A stretch of DNA of 64,000 nt from positions 186,001 through 250,000 of the forward strand of contig NZ_MLFK01000010.1 of assembly GCF_001879205.1 (NCBI RefSeq). Reading direction: 5' to 3'. The stretch is from Flavobacterium johnsoniae. GTDB taxonomy: Bacteria > Bacteroidota > Bacteroidia > Flavobacteriales > Flavobacteriaceae. The translations under genes and the position numbers were made by a program. Of this stretch, positions 1-9,181 are shown in pieces (the first letter of the stretch is position 1; every line of letters starts with the position of its first letter). The notes under the pieces are model-generated. The model was not told the DNA's origin and ran no database searches. It was given only the letters and a program-made list of their open reading frames with translations.

Positions 1-34
1 TTCTTAAAGGCTTTATTTTTTAATCTTGCTAACT

Positions 35-83
35 AATCTGCTAAATCTGCGGGCTAATTTTTTTCTCGCAGATTTAGCAGATT
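35..83. repeat. Intergenic palindrome of the AATCTGC family
   Basis: Two perfect 17-base arms (35-51 and 67-83) made of the word AATCTGC repeated at a 9-base period are separated by a 15-base loop. The element starts 24 bases downstream of the stop codon of the minus-strand pectate lyase, so it could end that transcript, but no T-tract follows on that strand. Related palindromes occur at 21604-21670 and around 26390-26521. Confidence 0.7.
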
Positions 84-107
84 TGTAGATTTTTATTCTG
101 ATGTTTC

Positions 108-1817
108 TTATTTTAAATCTAGTAAAGGTCTAACTAAAGTTTCTTTGTTATTAGCTAAATCTTTCCAGTTTACTTTTATTGCCGGGTTTACGCCATTGAT
201 GTAATCTTCAATATTCGAGTATCCGTCTCCGTTTAAATCTCCTTTTGCATCAGATGGATCGTTTGGATTTAAACCGTATTTTTTCTCCCATGCATCCGGC
301 ATACCGTCTTTGTCTGTATCTAAATAAGGTTTTCCCTTGTATTCAGGATATCCTCCAACTTGAGAAATATCTGTAATGATTCCTTTTTTATAAGAATCCA
401 TCGGTAAACGTCTGTGTTCGAATTGATAGAATTCTTTTTTCTCTAATCCTTTTGCATATTCAGGAACTCCCGTTTTTACAGTTCTTACGATTCTTTCGTC
501 AACTTTATCTCTAATTGGCAATGTTGCTCCAACATTTTTAAGAACAAACTCATAAGATTCTTCTGCAGTCATGAATTTATTGAACCAAGGCATTGGGAAT
601 GGTTTGTCGCTTTTCATTTTTGCAAAATATTCTTTTGCTTCATCGTACGTCATCAATTCACCTTTCTTGTTTTCAAGCTGAATTCCGCCGTCCCAGTTGT
701 CTTTAGTTACTTTTTCGTTGTTGTTAACCACGTTTCCGTTTACATACGCACGACCGAAAACCATGTACGGCAATTTGCTTCTTCCTGATTCTGGTTTCAA
801 GATTCTATAGCTGATTGGCTGCGTTAAATCAGTAACCGGACCTGGTTTGTAAAAGTTATTAATGATGTTGTAATTTGCGGTGTAATCTCCACCATCTGTT
901 GATCTGTTGTACCAGTTAAAAACAACGTTATTTACAAAATTGAAAATTCCGTTCCACCCAATTGAAGGGTTTCTACCGGCATTATTTGCCCACATATTTC
1001 TCATGAAAGAGCAGTTTTCTCCACCTAAAGTACTTCCGAAAGCATGGTTGTAAGTGTCTAATGCTTCTCCAAATAAACTGTTTTGAATTGTAATATTTAC
1101 AGTTCCAACTTTGATGTCTGGATACCCCGGTCCCGGATTGTACATGTGTCTGTAGATTGACATATTTTCGTCTAATCCCCAAGTTGCAGAAACGTGATCG
1201 ATCATGATATTTCCAACGGGATTTCCTCCAATAGCATCATCACGACGACCTACGAAAGTTTCTCCGCGACGGAAACGTACGTGTCTGATAATTACGTCAT
1301 GCGTATCAATCCAAGTTGACTCTCCGGCGATACAAATACCATCACCTGGTGCAGTTTGTCCAGCGATTGTAATGTAAGGTGCACGAATGATTAATGGGCT
1401 TTTAAGTCTGATAATTCCAGCTACATTAAATACTACAATTCTTGCTCCTCCTTTTTCGCAGGCTTCACGCAAAGTACCTGGTCCGCGATCTTCTAAACTT
1501 GTAACGGTGTATACATTTCCTCCGCGACCACCAAATGTGTACATTCCTCCTCCTTCAGCTCCCGGAAAAGCAGGAATTTCTGCCTGAGGTAAATCTGTTG
1601 GACGAGATGCCCACGGAATATATGGTTTTCCATGCTTTGCTTCTTCTTCAATAATCACTAAAGCTTTGGCCCAAGCTTCGTCAGAAAGTCTTGCAGCTTC
1701 TTCTTTAATTGCTTTTTCCTGCGCCTGAACTTCTGGACTTATCTTCGGATATTGAGCAAAACATTTTGCACTTCCCAAAAAAAGCAGAGATGCGATAAAT
1801 AATGCGGAATTTTTCAT
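108..1817 (-). CDS. Secreted PL1-family pectate lyase with C-terminal calcium-binding repeat
   Basis: A 569-residue beta-helix lyase predicted to cleave homogalacturonan by beta-elimination. The start at 1817 (MKNSALF) opens a normal signal peptide ending in CFAQ. The open frame continues 13 codons further, but that stretch begins in a stem-loop and looks untranslated. The pectate lyase domain runs from about residue 80 (FPGAEGG, GGRGG) to 400, with PL1 hallmarks such as PYITIAGQTAPGDG and IDHVSATWGLDE. From about residue 500 a DTDKDGMPDAWEKKYGLNP segment and a DLNGDGYSN segment form thrombospondin-type-3/dockerin-like calcium loops. It is the last gene of the susC-susD-lyase operon, 99 bases after susD. 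The PL1 family is clear; the exact substrate (pectate or methylated pectin) is inferred. Confidence 0.92.
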   Translation of the reverse strand: MKNSALFIASLLFLGSAKCFAQYPKISPEVQAQEKAIKEEAARLSDEAWAKALVIIEEEAKHGKPYIPWASRPTDLPQAEIPAFPGAEGGGMYTFGGRGGNVYTVTSLEDRGPGTLREACEKGGARIVVFNVAGIIRLKSPLIIRAPYITIAGQTAPGDGICIAGESTWIDTHDVIIRHVRFRRGETFVGRRDDAIGGNPVGNIMIDHVSATWGLDENMSIYRHMYNPGPGYPDIKVGTVNITIQNSLFGEALDTYNHAFGSTLGGENCSFMRNMWANNAGRNPSIGWNGIFNFVNNVVFNWYNRSTDGGDYTANYNIINNFYKPGPVTDLTQPISYRILKPESGRSKLPYMVFGRAYVNGNVVNNNEKVTKDNWDGGIQLENKKGELMTYDEAKEYFAKMKSDKPFPMPWFNKFMTAEESYEFVLKNVGATLPIRDKVDERIVRTVKTGVPEYAKGLEKKEFYQFEHRRLPMDSYKKGIITDISQVGGYPEYKGKPYLDTDKDGMPDAWEKKYGLNPNDPSDAKGDLNGDGYSNIEDYINGVNPAIKVNWKDLANNKETLVRPLLDLK

Positions 1818-1849
1818 GTTAATTTTTCTTTTGGTAATTCTTTTTAAAC

Positions 1850-1885
1850 AAATCACCTGTACTTTTTTAAGAATACAGGTGATTT
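1850..1885 (-). other. Stem-loop between susD and pectate lyase
   Basis: Perfect 11-base arms (AAATCACCTGT at 1850-1860, ACAGGTGATTT at 1875-1885) enclose a 14-base loop in the 99-base gap between susD and the downstream lyase. Read on the minus strand it is followed by GTTTAAAAAG, a poor T-tract. A leaky terminator or an mRNA-stabilising hairpin that sets susCD above lyase expression is therefore more likely than a full stop. Confidence 0.6.
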
Positions 1886-1916
1886 CTTTTATGTAATTTT
1901 CTTTTAACTTTAAAAT

Positions 1917-3917
1917 TTATTCTTGATAATCATAAGTACCAGAAGCACCATTTGCATCTTTCCATCCAACAGTTTGTGTTAACCACGGATTTTGTGCTAA
2001 TACAGCCTGGCTTAGTCCCTGAATATAATAATTCTGTCTCCAATTTATTGAAGCAGGTTGTCCGCCAATATTATCCATAGGAGTTGGAGGAGAACGTAAC
2101 TCAAAATTTGCCGTATAAAAAGCAGCTAAAGCTGTAATCTGTGCGTCAAAATTTGCTGCATCCGGGTCTACTGAGATAGAAGCACGAGACGAAGTTAAAG
2201 GATCTGTATTAACAGGGCTTGTACCAATTTTGTAATGTAAATAATTACCAACACGTTGTGTACCATTAAGAGGCGTTACTCCCAGTTTTGAACAAGTTCC
2301 CGCATCATTACTGTACAGCATCCATCTTTGTATATCCCAGAAACGTTTACCTTCATACGCTAATTCTACTCTACGCTCATATAAAACTGCTTCAATAGCT
2401 TCGTATTTAGTTCCTAAAGTTCCTATTCCGTAATTATCTGCTGGTTTGATTCCAACACGATTTCTAATTCTTCCTAAATAAGCAATTGTATTATTTGTCT
2501 GGCCTAATGCTGCATAACATTCTGCAATGTTTAACAATAACTCAGCGAAACGGTAATCGATAATATCTGTACCTGAATATTGGAAATTACTTGCATTCCC
2601 AACCGTAGGGCTTGACATTTTACGAACAAAAGCAGGGCTCGGCACATCATTACCCATACTAAAACCGTAAGTATTAGCCGCGGGAGCAGACCAGCGATAC
2701 GCCCAAACAGTAGGCTGACTTGCTGTAGTAGGAGTACTATTAGTATATGGCCAGTAGCTTCCAGAAAATGCAAAAGTTCTATAAAAACGAGGATCACGAT
2801 CTTTAAAAAATAAGAATGGATCATAATTATTTGCTGCAGTAGGTCTTTTTCCACTAGCCATAGGAAATAAGTCAATCATACTTTTTGGAACTTTAACACC
2901 ACTGCCTCCTGCACCTCCTTGACTTGCAAGTCGTATAGATTTTTCCCATGAATTATTTGAATTAAGGGCCGTAGTACCATTTGCTAATAAGCGAACAGTG
3001 ATGGCTTCAGGATTGAAACTATTATCAGAAATGTAGAACATTTTTGCCCAATCACTTGCCGATGCTCCATATAAATTTTGTCCAGCTGCCATTAATTGTG
3101 TTTCAGCTTCTAAACCTGCTTTTAATGCAGCATCCCAACGCTCTGGAGATTCCCAGTTTTTATTAAATAAAGGACTTGCATATGTTAACAAAACTCTTGA
3201 CTTTTGAGCCAAAGCTGCTCCCTTAGTATAGCGACCATACTCAGCTGCCCCCCACTCATTAGCTGTAGGTAATAAACTGGCGGCTAAATCTAAATCACTT
3301 ACAATTTGTGCAACTACTTCAGAAACTTTAGCTCTAGGAATTTGCGTTGCAGGGTTATCATTAGTCGCGTTATCAACAGTAGTTACAATTGGAACCCCTC
3401 CGTAAGTACGCATTAAATCAAAATACTGAATAGCACGTAAATAATACATCTGTCCTTTTACACGATTACGAAAAGTCTGCGACAAGTTTGCCCCTTTTGT
3501 ATCAATATTTTCGAGCATACTGTTACAATCTCTAATTCTGTTATAAGGCTCATTTTTAATAGCATCTCCTAAAGGAGTTCCATAATAAGGAGAAGCATCA
3601 GCAGCATTCTCCCATGTATAATTAGCATTAATTAAACTTTTATCTGCAATAGTATTTGATATTCCGCCTACTTCTTCTGTATAAGTAGCCTGTGTTGTAC
3701 TAAATGATCCTACTAATGTAGCCATAGGAGATTTATAGGCATCAAAGAAATCATAGTAAAGATTATTTACATACCAGGTTACACGTTCTTCACTCTGATA
3801 GAATTCATCATCAAAATAGTTGTACTGTTTTTTTTCTTCCAAAAAATTATCGCTGCACGAAGCACTTACAATAAGTAAAAATGCCAGTGATATATATATA
3901 TTAATTTTTGTTTTCAT
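1917..3917 (-). CDS. susD: SusD/RagB-family surface glycan-binding lipoprotein
   Basis: A 666-residue partner of the SusC transporter encoded immediately upstream (13-base gap). It caps the outer-membrane channel and binds released oligosaccharides on the cell surface. The N-terminus is a lipoprotein signal with the modified cysteine at about residue 21 (IVSASCS), followed by a SusD-like N-terminal region (about 25-230) and the C-terminal RagB/SusD domain with the typical segment YRFAELLLNIAECYA near residue 450 and YERRVELAYEGKRFWDIQRW shortly after. The family assignment is very firm. The bound ligand is inferred to be a pectin-derived oligosaccharide from the surrounding lyases. Confidence 0.95.
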   Translation of the reverse strand: MKTKINIYISLAFLLIVSASCSDNFLEEKKQYNYFDDEFYQSEERVTWYVNNLYYDFFDAYKSPMATLVGSFSTTQATYTEEVGGISNTIADKSLINANYTWENAADASPYYGTPLGDAIKNEPYNRIRDCNSMLENIDTKGANLSQTFRNRVKGQMYYLRAIQYFDLMRTYGGVPIVTTVDNATNDNPATQIPRAKVSEVVAQIVSDLDLAASLLPTANEWGAAEYGRYTKGAALAQKSRVLLTYASPLFNKNWESPERWDAALKAGLEAETQLMAAGQNLYGASASDWAKMFYISDNSFNPEAITVRLLANGTTALNSNNSWEKSIRLASQGGAGGSGVKVPKSMIDLFPMASGKRPTAANNYDPFLFFKDRDPRFYRTFAFSGSYWPYTNSTPTTASQPTVWAYRWSAPAANTYGFSMGNDVPSPAFVRKMSSPTVGNASNFQYSGTDIIDYRFAELLLNIAECYAALGQTNNTIAYLGRIRNRVGIKPADNYGIGTLGTKYEAIEAVLYERRVELAYEGKRFWDIQRWMLYSNDAGTCSKLGVTPLNGTQRVGNYLHYKIGTSPVNTDPLTSSRASISVDPDAANFDAQITALAAFYTANFELRSPPTPMDNIGGQPASINWRQNYYIQGLSQAVLAQNPWLTQTVGWKDANGASGTYDYQE

Positions 3918-3930
3918 AATTATTTAAATT

Positions 3931-6900
3931 TTAGAATGTAACATTCAAATTAACTGACCATGTTCTAAGTGTAGGATATCTTGCAGAAGAAGTATCGTAC
4001 ATATTACGGTAATGATCTGGATATGGATTATACAAATCCCAAAGGTTATTTCCTGTAACTCCTAAAGTAACTCTTTGCACTCCAATTGTTTTAAGAGGCT
4101 CTTGCGGCAATTCAAATCCTACTGTAAGATTTCTAACTACACATCTAAAATTGCTAAGCTCCCAAAAATCTGATGGTGCAAAAGCAGTACCCTGCTGCCC
4201 CATGTTAGGATACTTTCCGTTAGGATTATCAGTTGCATCGTACATATCTCTCCAAAAAGTCTCGTGTCCCCAATCGTTTTGCGTAGACCCTGTTCCTTGT
4301 TGTACTAAATCAATTGAATTATATCCTCCCCAAGTTGTAGCAATTTGAGTTCTAAAATAAAAAGATTTATAATTTAATCCTAAATTCGATGTAAAGCCAT
4401 AGGTTCTATTACTATTCGCTAATTTAATATAATCTAATTGTTTTTCGATACGACCATCAGCTGGTGCCTGACTCTTTGTCGATGAATCATATGCGCCTCC
4501 AACATCTTCATAAGCCAGCATTCCTTTTCTCATTTGTGACACATTGTTTATTCCTAAATAATTAGGAACTCCTCCCACTGCTGCTGCGTTTGCCGTTAGA
4601 TAATTCCAGTAATTAGTAACGTCTTCATCTGTACGCAAAATACCATCTCCTGTAGAAGTTTGTTTCCATGTTCTGAATCCCCACACTGGTAAGAAGCTTG
4701 AATATCCTTCCTGAACAGTATTGTAAGATGGGTGTTGTATTGGTGCTGTTGGATATTTTTTGTACTCATTATCAGAGAAACCAAAGTTGATTCCTACGTT
4801 ATAGCTCAAATCTTTTTTAATTTTATCTTTCCAATTCACACTAACCTCTGTTCCCCAAGCATTTACATCTGCATAATTTTGTTCAGCAAAAGCACCGCCT
4901 ATTGAAATAGGAGTTCCTGCTTCGCCGGCAAGACTAATTAACATATTTGTAGATTTATCATAATAAAAATCTGTAGTAATCTGAAGTCTGTTTCTTAACA
5001 TGGTGATATCAAGACCTATATTTTGTTTAAGCGTTGCATCCCATTTAACATCTGGATTAGGTGTTGGTCTTGGCGTAATAGCACCTCCAAGCACTCCTCC
5101 TGCACCGCCAAATTGATTTCCTTTATCAGCAATAACATCATAAAGAACAAGCCAGCGCCATGGTTTGATATTATCTTTTCCTGTTTTACCAATAGAATAG
5201 CGTAATTTTAAGTTATCAATAAAAGGAACTGCTTCTTTAAACCATTTTTCATTTGAAACAACCCAACCTACTTGAGCTGATGGGAAAAATCCCCAATAAT
5301 TTTCTGGTGCAAATTTTGTAGAAGCATCACTTCTAAAAAGTAATTGCAGAATATATTTGTCTTTATAACTATAATTCACACGTCCTAAATAAGAAAATGT
5401 TCCAGACTCTCCCTTATTTGCAAGTGAATTTGTTGTAATTGTACCTGCTGTTGTATTACTTCCTAAATAATCTTTTGAAGTACCTTCGTAAGCTAATCTA
5501 ACACTTTTAAAATTAGCTTCAGAGCGTTCGATACCAAACATTCCATCAATACTGTGATCGCCAAAAGTTCTTGCATAGTTAGCGAAGAAGTTTGCCTGAA
5601 CGACTTTATCAACATCTGTATTATAGTAAACTCTTGAGTTTCTAATATTTGTCTCTATAGCATAATCACCCTGAGGGTTAGTTGTAACATTATAAATAGT
5701 TGGATCAGCAGCACTAGCAAGGTGATTTCCAATTGTTTCATAGTTTCTAATTCTAGCTAAATCATAAGGTAATTGTACCTGCTCAGAGTTTGCACTAGAC
5801 TGAGTTCTTGCGTAACTTCCTTTAAGCGATAAACCTTTTAAGAAAGGAACTTTATAATTCAAAGATAAATTCACATTATATGAAAACTCTTCATCAATTT
5901 GATAACCACTGTCTAAAGCAGCAAAATAATTCCATCCTGCTATAGTATTATTTGCGTTTGCGCTTTGTAAATTACGATCTGTACGGGCAATTGGAGAAAG
6001 CCAATAATCTTTCCCTTCTACAGTAGTAGACCAAGGAATATATCTTGGCATGTGCAGTAAATATCCATAATCTGCCTGCTCTCCACCTGATGCTCCACCA
6101 AAACTTGAATCGCTGATGTTTGCAGATGCTTTAGAAAATGATTTTCTAGTATCAACTGTATTTGCAGAAATTGCTGCAGAAAGTTCAAAATCTTTAGCCA
6201 GCTTAGCTGTTAAACCAGTACGGAAATTCCATTTTTTATAATCTTGTTCACCAAGGTTTGCTCCCTGATCAAAATAAGTTACACCTGCAAAATAGGTCGC
6301 TTTATCATTTCCACCACTTGCACTCAATGAATGTCTTTGTTGAAAAGCTGGTTTCCATGCCTTTTTTAACCAGTCATAATCTAATCCTTTCATTTGCTCC
6401 AATTCTTCTGCAGAAAAGTATTTTGATTTATCAGGATCTAGATTAGAATTTAAAAATCTGTTTTTCCAAATTCCATGATCGTAAGCGCTCATTACTTTAC
6501 TATGGCTGACAGCATCATTAAATGCTGACTGACTATAATAATTAAACTTTAATTTACCATCCTGACCTCTTTTTGTCTTTACAATTATGGCTCCTTGAGA
6601 GGCACGAGAACCATAGATAGCAGCAGAACCGTCTTTTAAAACTGTAATACTCTCAATTTCTGAAGGATCTAATCTGTTAAATGTTTCAAGAGTAGCTAAT
6701 CCTGTTGTTGGGTCGATTTGTACCATGTCATCAATTACAATCAAAGGAATAGTTGTATTTCCATCTTTAGAAAAACCAAAAGATTGACGAATCGAAACAT
6801 CTGCTCCAACTCCCGGACGACCTGAACCACCGGAAACATTTAATCCCGGAGTCAAACCTCTTAAAGATTCACCTAAGTTTGAAACAGGTAAGTCCTGAAT

Positions 6901-7302
6901 TTCATCTGGCTTTATTGTAGCAATTGCACCAGTAATTTTTTGTTTTTTCTGAGTACCATACGCTACAACTACAATATCATTCAATTCATTGGCATCTTCT
7001 TGTAATTTAGTATTAACAATTGTACGCCCTGCCAAAGGAATTTCTGCTTTCTTCATTCCAATAAAAGAAAAAACTAATGTTGCTCCTGGCTTTACAGTAA
7101 TTTGGTACTTTCCGTTGTAATCTGTAGTCACGGTGTTTTTAGATGACTTTTCTGTTACGTTTACACCAGGTAAAAGAAATCCCGTATTATCAGTCACTGT
7201 ACCTGTAATCTTAATTGGAGTGCCTGCGGTTTGAGCATAAGTAATTACACTCATCAGTGCAAACAAAAGAAAACTACATCTTTTAATAAGTGCTTGTTTC
7301 AT
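3931..7302 (-). CDS. susC: SusC/RagA-family TonB-dependent outer-membrane transporter
   Basis: A 1123-residue outer-membrane importer for oligosaccharides, energised by TonB. Visible parts are a signal peptide (ends ITYAQ, about residue 24), a carboxypeptidase-regulatory-like beta-sandwich (about 30-110, GTVTDNTGFLLPGVNV), a TonB-box-like segment (NDIVVVAYGTQKKQ), a plug domain (about 120-240, with LKDGSAAIYGSRASQGAIIVKTK) and a 22-strand barrel ending in a terminal phenylalanine (LNVTF). There is no STN domain, so this copy is not expected to signal through a FecR anti-sigma factor, unlike the partial SusC at the right edge. It is first in the susC-susD-PL1 operon, behind a long upstream region with a plausible promoter. 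Confidence 0.96.
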   Translation of the reverse strand: MKQALIKRCSFLLFALMSVITYAQTAGTPIKITGTVTDNTGFLLPGVNVTEKSSKNTVTTDYNGKYQITVKPGATLVFSFIGMKKAEIPLAGRTIVNTKLQEDANELNDIVVVAYGTQKKQKITGAIATIKPDEIQDLPVSNLGESLRGLTPGLNVSGGSGRPGVGADVSIRQSFGFSKDGNTTIPLIVIDDMVQIDPTTGLATLETFNRLDPSEIESITVLKDGSAAIYGSRASQGAIIVKTKRGQDGKLKFNYYSQSAFNDAVSHSKVMSAYDHGIWKNRFLNSNLDPDKSKYFSAEELEQMKGLDYDWLKKAWKPAFQQRHSLSASGGNDKATYFAGVTYFDQGANLGEQDYKKWNFRTGLTAKLAKDFELSAAISANTVDTRKSFSKASANISDSSFGGASGGEQADYGYLLHMPRYIPWSTTVEGKDYWLSPIARTDRNLQSANANNTIAGWNYFAALDSGYQIDEEFSYNVNLSLNYKVPFLKGLSLKGSYARTQSSANSEQVQLPYDLARIRNYETIGNHLASAADPTIYNVTTNPQGDYAIETNIRNSRVYYNTDVDKVVQANFFANYARTFGDHSIDGMFGIERSEANFKSVRLAYEGTSKDYLGSNTTAGTITTNSLANKGESGTFSYLGRVNYSYKDKYILQLLFRSDASTKFAPENYWGFFPSAQVGWVVSNEKWFKEAVPFIDNLKLRYSIGKTGKDNIKPWRWLVLYDVIADKGNQFGGAGGVLGGAITPRPTPNPDVKWDATLKQNIGLDITMLRNRLQITTDFYYDKSTNMLISLAGEAGTPISIGGAFAEQNYADVNAWGTEVSVNWKDKIKKDLSYNVGINFGFSDNEYKKYPTAPIQHPSYNTVQEGYSSFLPVWGFRTWKQTSTGDGILRTDEDVTNYWNYLTANAAAVGGVPNYLGINNVSQMRKGMLAYEDVGGAYDSSTKSQAPADGRIEKQLDYIKLANSNRTYGFTSNLGLNYKSFYFRTQIATTWGGYNSIDLVQQGTGSTQNDWGHETFWRDMYDATDNPNGKYPNMGQQGTAFAPSDFWELSNFRCVVRNLTVGFELPQEPLKTIGVQRVTLGVTGNNLWDLYNPYPDHYRNMYDTSSARYPTLRTWSVNLNVTF

Positions 7303-7436
7303 AAATGCTTTTTTGTTTGGTTAGGTTATTATGTTAGTTAGTCATGTTTAAATGTGTCTCACTTTTTTACAAGATTTAAATGAAACCTTAAAGTAAAGAA
7401 AATTAAATGTTAAAAACACATTTATTTTTTATAATC

Positions 7437-7463
7437 CAAAAATATAACGATGATACATTACAA
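7437..7463 (-). promoter_or_regulatory. Candidate promoter of the susC operon
   Basis: On the minus strand TATTTTTG (7444-7437) matches the Bacteroidota -7 consensus TAnnTTTG, and TTG (7463-7461) lies 16 bases upstream, one base below the usual 17-23 spacing. This would leave a leader of about 130 bases before susC. Only the match to consensus supports it. Confidence 0.45.
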
Positions 7464-7973
7464 CCGTCCTGCTCTATCCTGTTTTAATGGCATTATCTAA
7501 AAAAAAACTACTCAAAAAAACAATATTAATAAAAAATAGAAAGAATAAGTGAGCTAAATAGAAAAAACAAACAAAATGTTTGAGTATAATCAAATAGAAG
7601 ATTGGCTTTTTAGGCAAAAACAGCAGAATGTGCATCAAAAAAGAAATTTATATCTTTTTTATGCAAAATATCGCGCAGACTCTCTGTTTTTAAAGAAGTT
7701 ATGCTTGTCGTAATTCAGCAAAAAATGCTTACACTTTTTGCATTCAAATTGCAATTAAAAGTAAAATACTTACAAGATTAAAAAGAGAAAGAGACCTGAA
7801 ACAATACTTAAATATTTCACAAAAAAAATATTTTTTTAAACGTAATTTCTGACCAATAAAAAAATGAAACGTAATTTATACACTAAATTTTAATTCTAAA
7901 TGGAAAAAATCAACAACATTGCAGTCAGGTCAGGCACTCACAAGCCAATTGGAATGTATAAATATTCTATTTT
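7464..7973. other. Long AT-rich intergenic region upstream of the susC operon
   Basis: About 510 bases without a credible gene, between the susC promoter and the stop of the pectin methylesterase gene. It holds a small inverted repeat (GCAAAAA at 7718-7724, TTTTTGC at 7735-7741) that could be an operator. No regulator gene of the hybrid two-component type, usual next to pectin loci, is present here. Confidence 0.5.
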
Positions 7974-8966
7974 TTAGAGTTTATTATCGGGATTCCAGCC
8001 ATTAAAAACCAAATCTCTTTTATATTTTGAACTATCTGATTTTGGCAGCTGATATGACCATGAAACCCTTTTAGATAGATATTTTGCACCAGCTCCCTTA
8101 CTTCCTAATTCTGCATAATAAGCCGTTTTGTCTTTATCAGGAAACCTTGTATCAATCCATGCATTCCAACCCTCTGGAATAATATGCAAACCTAAGTCTG
8201 TATTAATAAAAACGGTTTGAGCATAAGGCCTCCAAGGTCTTCCCAAAAATACTTTATCGACGGATTTGTCTTTGGCTGTAAGTTTAGAATCAACAAAAAC
8301 AAATCCATAAGCCTGTCCTTGCGGCGTCGAAGCTGCTGTGATATAAGAGTTCATTAAACTTTCGATGGTACATTTATAAAAATAAGCCGTTGCCGCACCG
8401 AAAATAAAATCGGTTGTGCCGTTGATTAAACAATTCACAAAATAGCTGCGGGTATTTCCTTCTGATAAGTAAAGAGTATCCTGATTTCCCAAAATATCGC
8501 AGTTCTTTACTGTAACCCGATCACTTTTAATATGAAGCGCAACCGCCTGCCCTACTCTTCCTGCGGTATTTTCTACAGTAAGATTTTCTAGCGTACAATC
8601 GTTTCCTTTAATCAAAAATGAATACGAAGTTCCCGTTCCAAAAGCGGTCTTTCCTGAGGAATCTTTTTCTCGAAGCGGTTTTCCCGAATAATCATCAAAT
8701 GAAATAATCGTTTTATTTCGATCCGTTCCTTTTAAAGTGATGAATGCTTTTGAAGCCGGAATCTCCAATTTCTCAACATACTTTCCTGGCTTTATAGTTA
8801 TTACAACAAGTTTCTCTGAATTGTCTTTTACATTGTTAACCGCTTCCTGAATGGTTTTAAAATCTCCTGAACCATCTTGCGCAACGGTTAAAGACAATTT
8901 GTTATCGAGCGTTTGGGCTGATAAGAAAGTAGTTGAAAATAAAAATAAAACGCTTAGGTATTTCAT
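7974..8966 (-). CDS. CE8-family pectin methylesterase
   Basis: A 330-residue secreted esterase that removes methyl groups from galacturonic acid in homogalacturonan, preparing it for the pectate lyases of the same locus. The start at 8966 (MKYLSVLF) gives a clean signal peptide ending in FLSAQ. The frame extends 20 codons upstream into a dispersed intergenic repeat, so the longer start is rejected. CE8 catalytic elements are visible: VGQAVAL (oxyanion Gln), GNQDTLY (Asp acid/base), TDFIFGAA (Asp nucleophile) and LGRPW (Arg binding carboxylate). It is close to the normal size for the single-domain family and lies between the susCD operon and the GH127 gene, on the same strand. Confidence 0.94.
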   Translation of the reverse strand: MKYLSVLFLFSTTFLSAQTLDNKLSLTVAQDGSGDFKTIQEAVNNVKDNSEKLVVITIKPGKYVEKLEIPASKAFITLKGTDRNKTIISFDDYSGKPLREKDSSGKTAFGTGTSYSFLIKGNDCTLENLTVENTAGRVGQAVALHIKSDRVTVKNCDILGNQDTLYLSEGNTRSYFVNCLINGTTDFIFGAATAYFYKCTIESLMNSYITAASTPQGQAYGFVFVDSKLTAKDKSVDKVFLGRPWRPYAQTVFINTDLGLHIIPEGWNAWIDTRFPDKDKTAYYAELGSKGAGAKYLSKRVSWSYQLPKSDSSKYKRDLVFNGWNPDNKL

Positions 8967-8990
8967 ATTTTTAATTATTAATTGAATTTT

Positions 8991-9112
8991 TTCGAGCGAT
9001 ACCGAGCAGGCGAAGCAAATCTTCATAAGCAGCTCCGCAAAGATTGTCGATTTTCTATGTAGAGTTTCTTACGAAGATTTCTCTCCCGAAGCCTCGGGAT
9101 CGAAATGACAAA
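8991..9112. repeat. Dispersed intergenic repeat, copy 1
   Basis: Shares long blocks with 28241-28380: an aggcgaagcaaatcttc block near the left and a cccgaagcctcgggatcgaa block near the right, the latter containing the palindrome CCCGAGGCTTCGGG-like core. Both copies sit just outside the start of a minus-strand enzyme gene. They look like members of a palindromic, non-coding repeat family. Confidence 0.75.
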
Positions 9113-9181
9113 TTTTGTGGAGAAAATCCGTTTATAATCCGCGTTTTTACGAAGTAAATCCGTTTCATCTGTGTGCAAAAC

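Noticed and set aside
1818..1856. Thirteen-codon N-terminal extension of the first pectate lyase
   Set aside because: The extension begins in a perfect stem-loop, and the internal Met gives a standard signal peptide.
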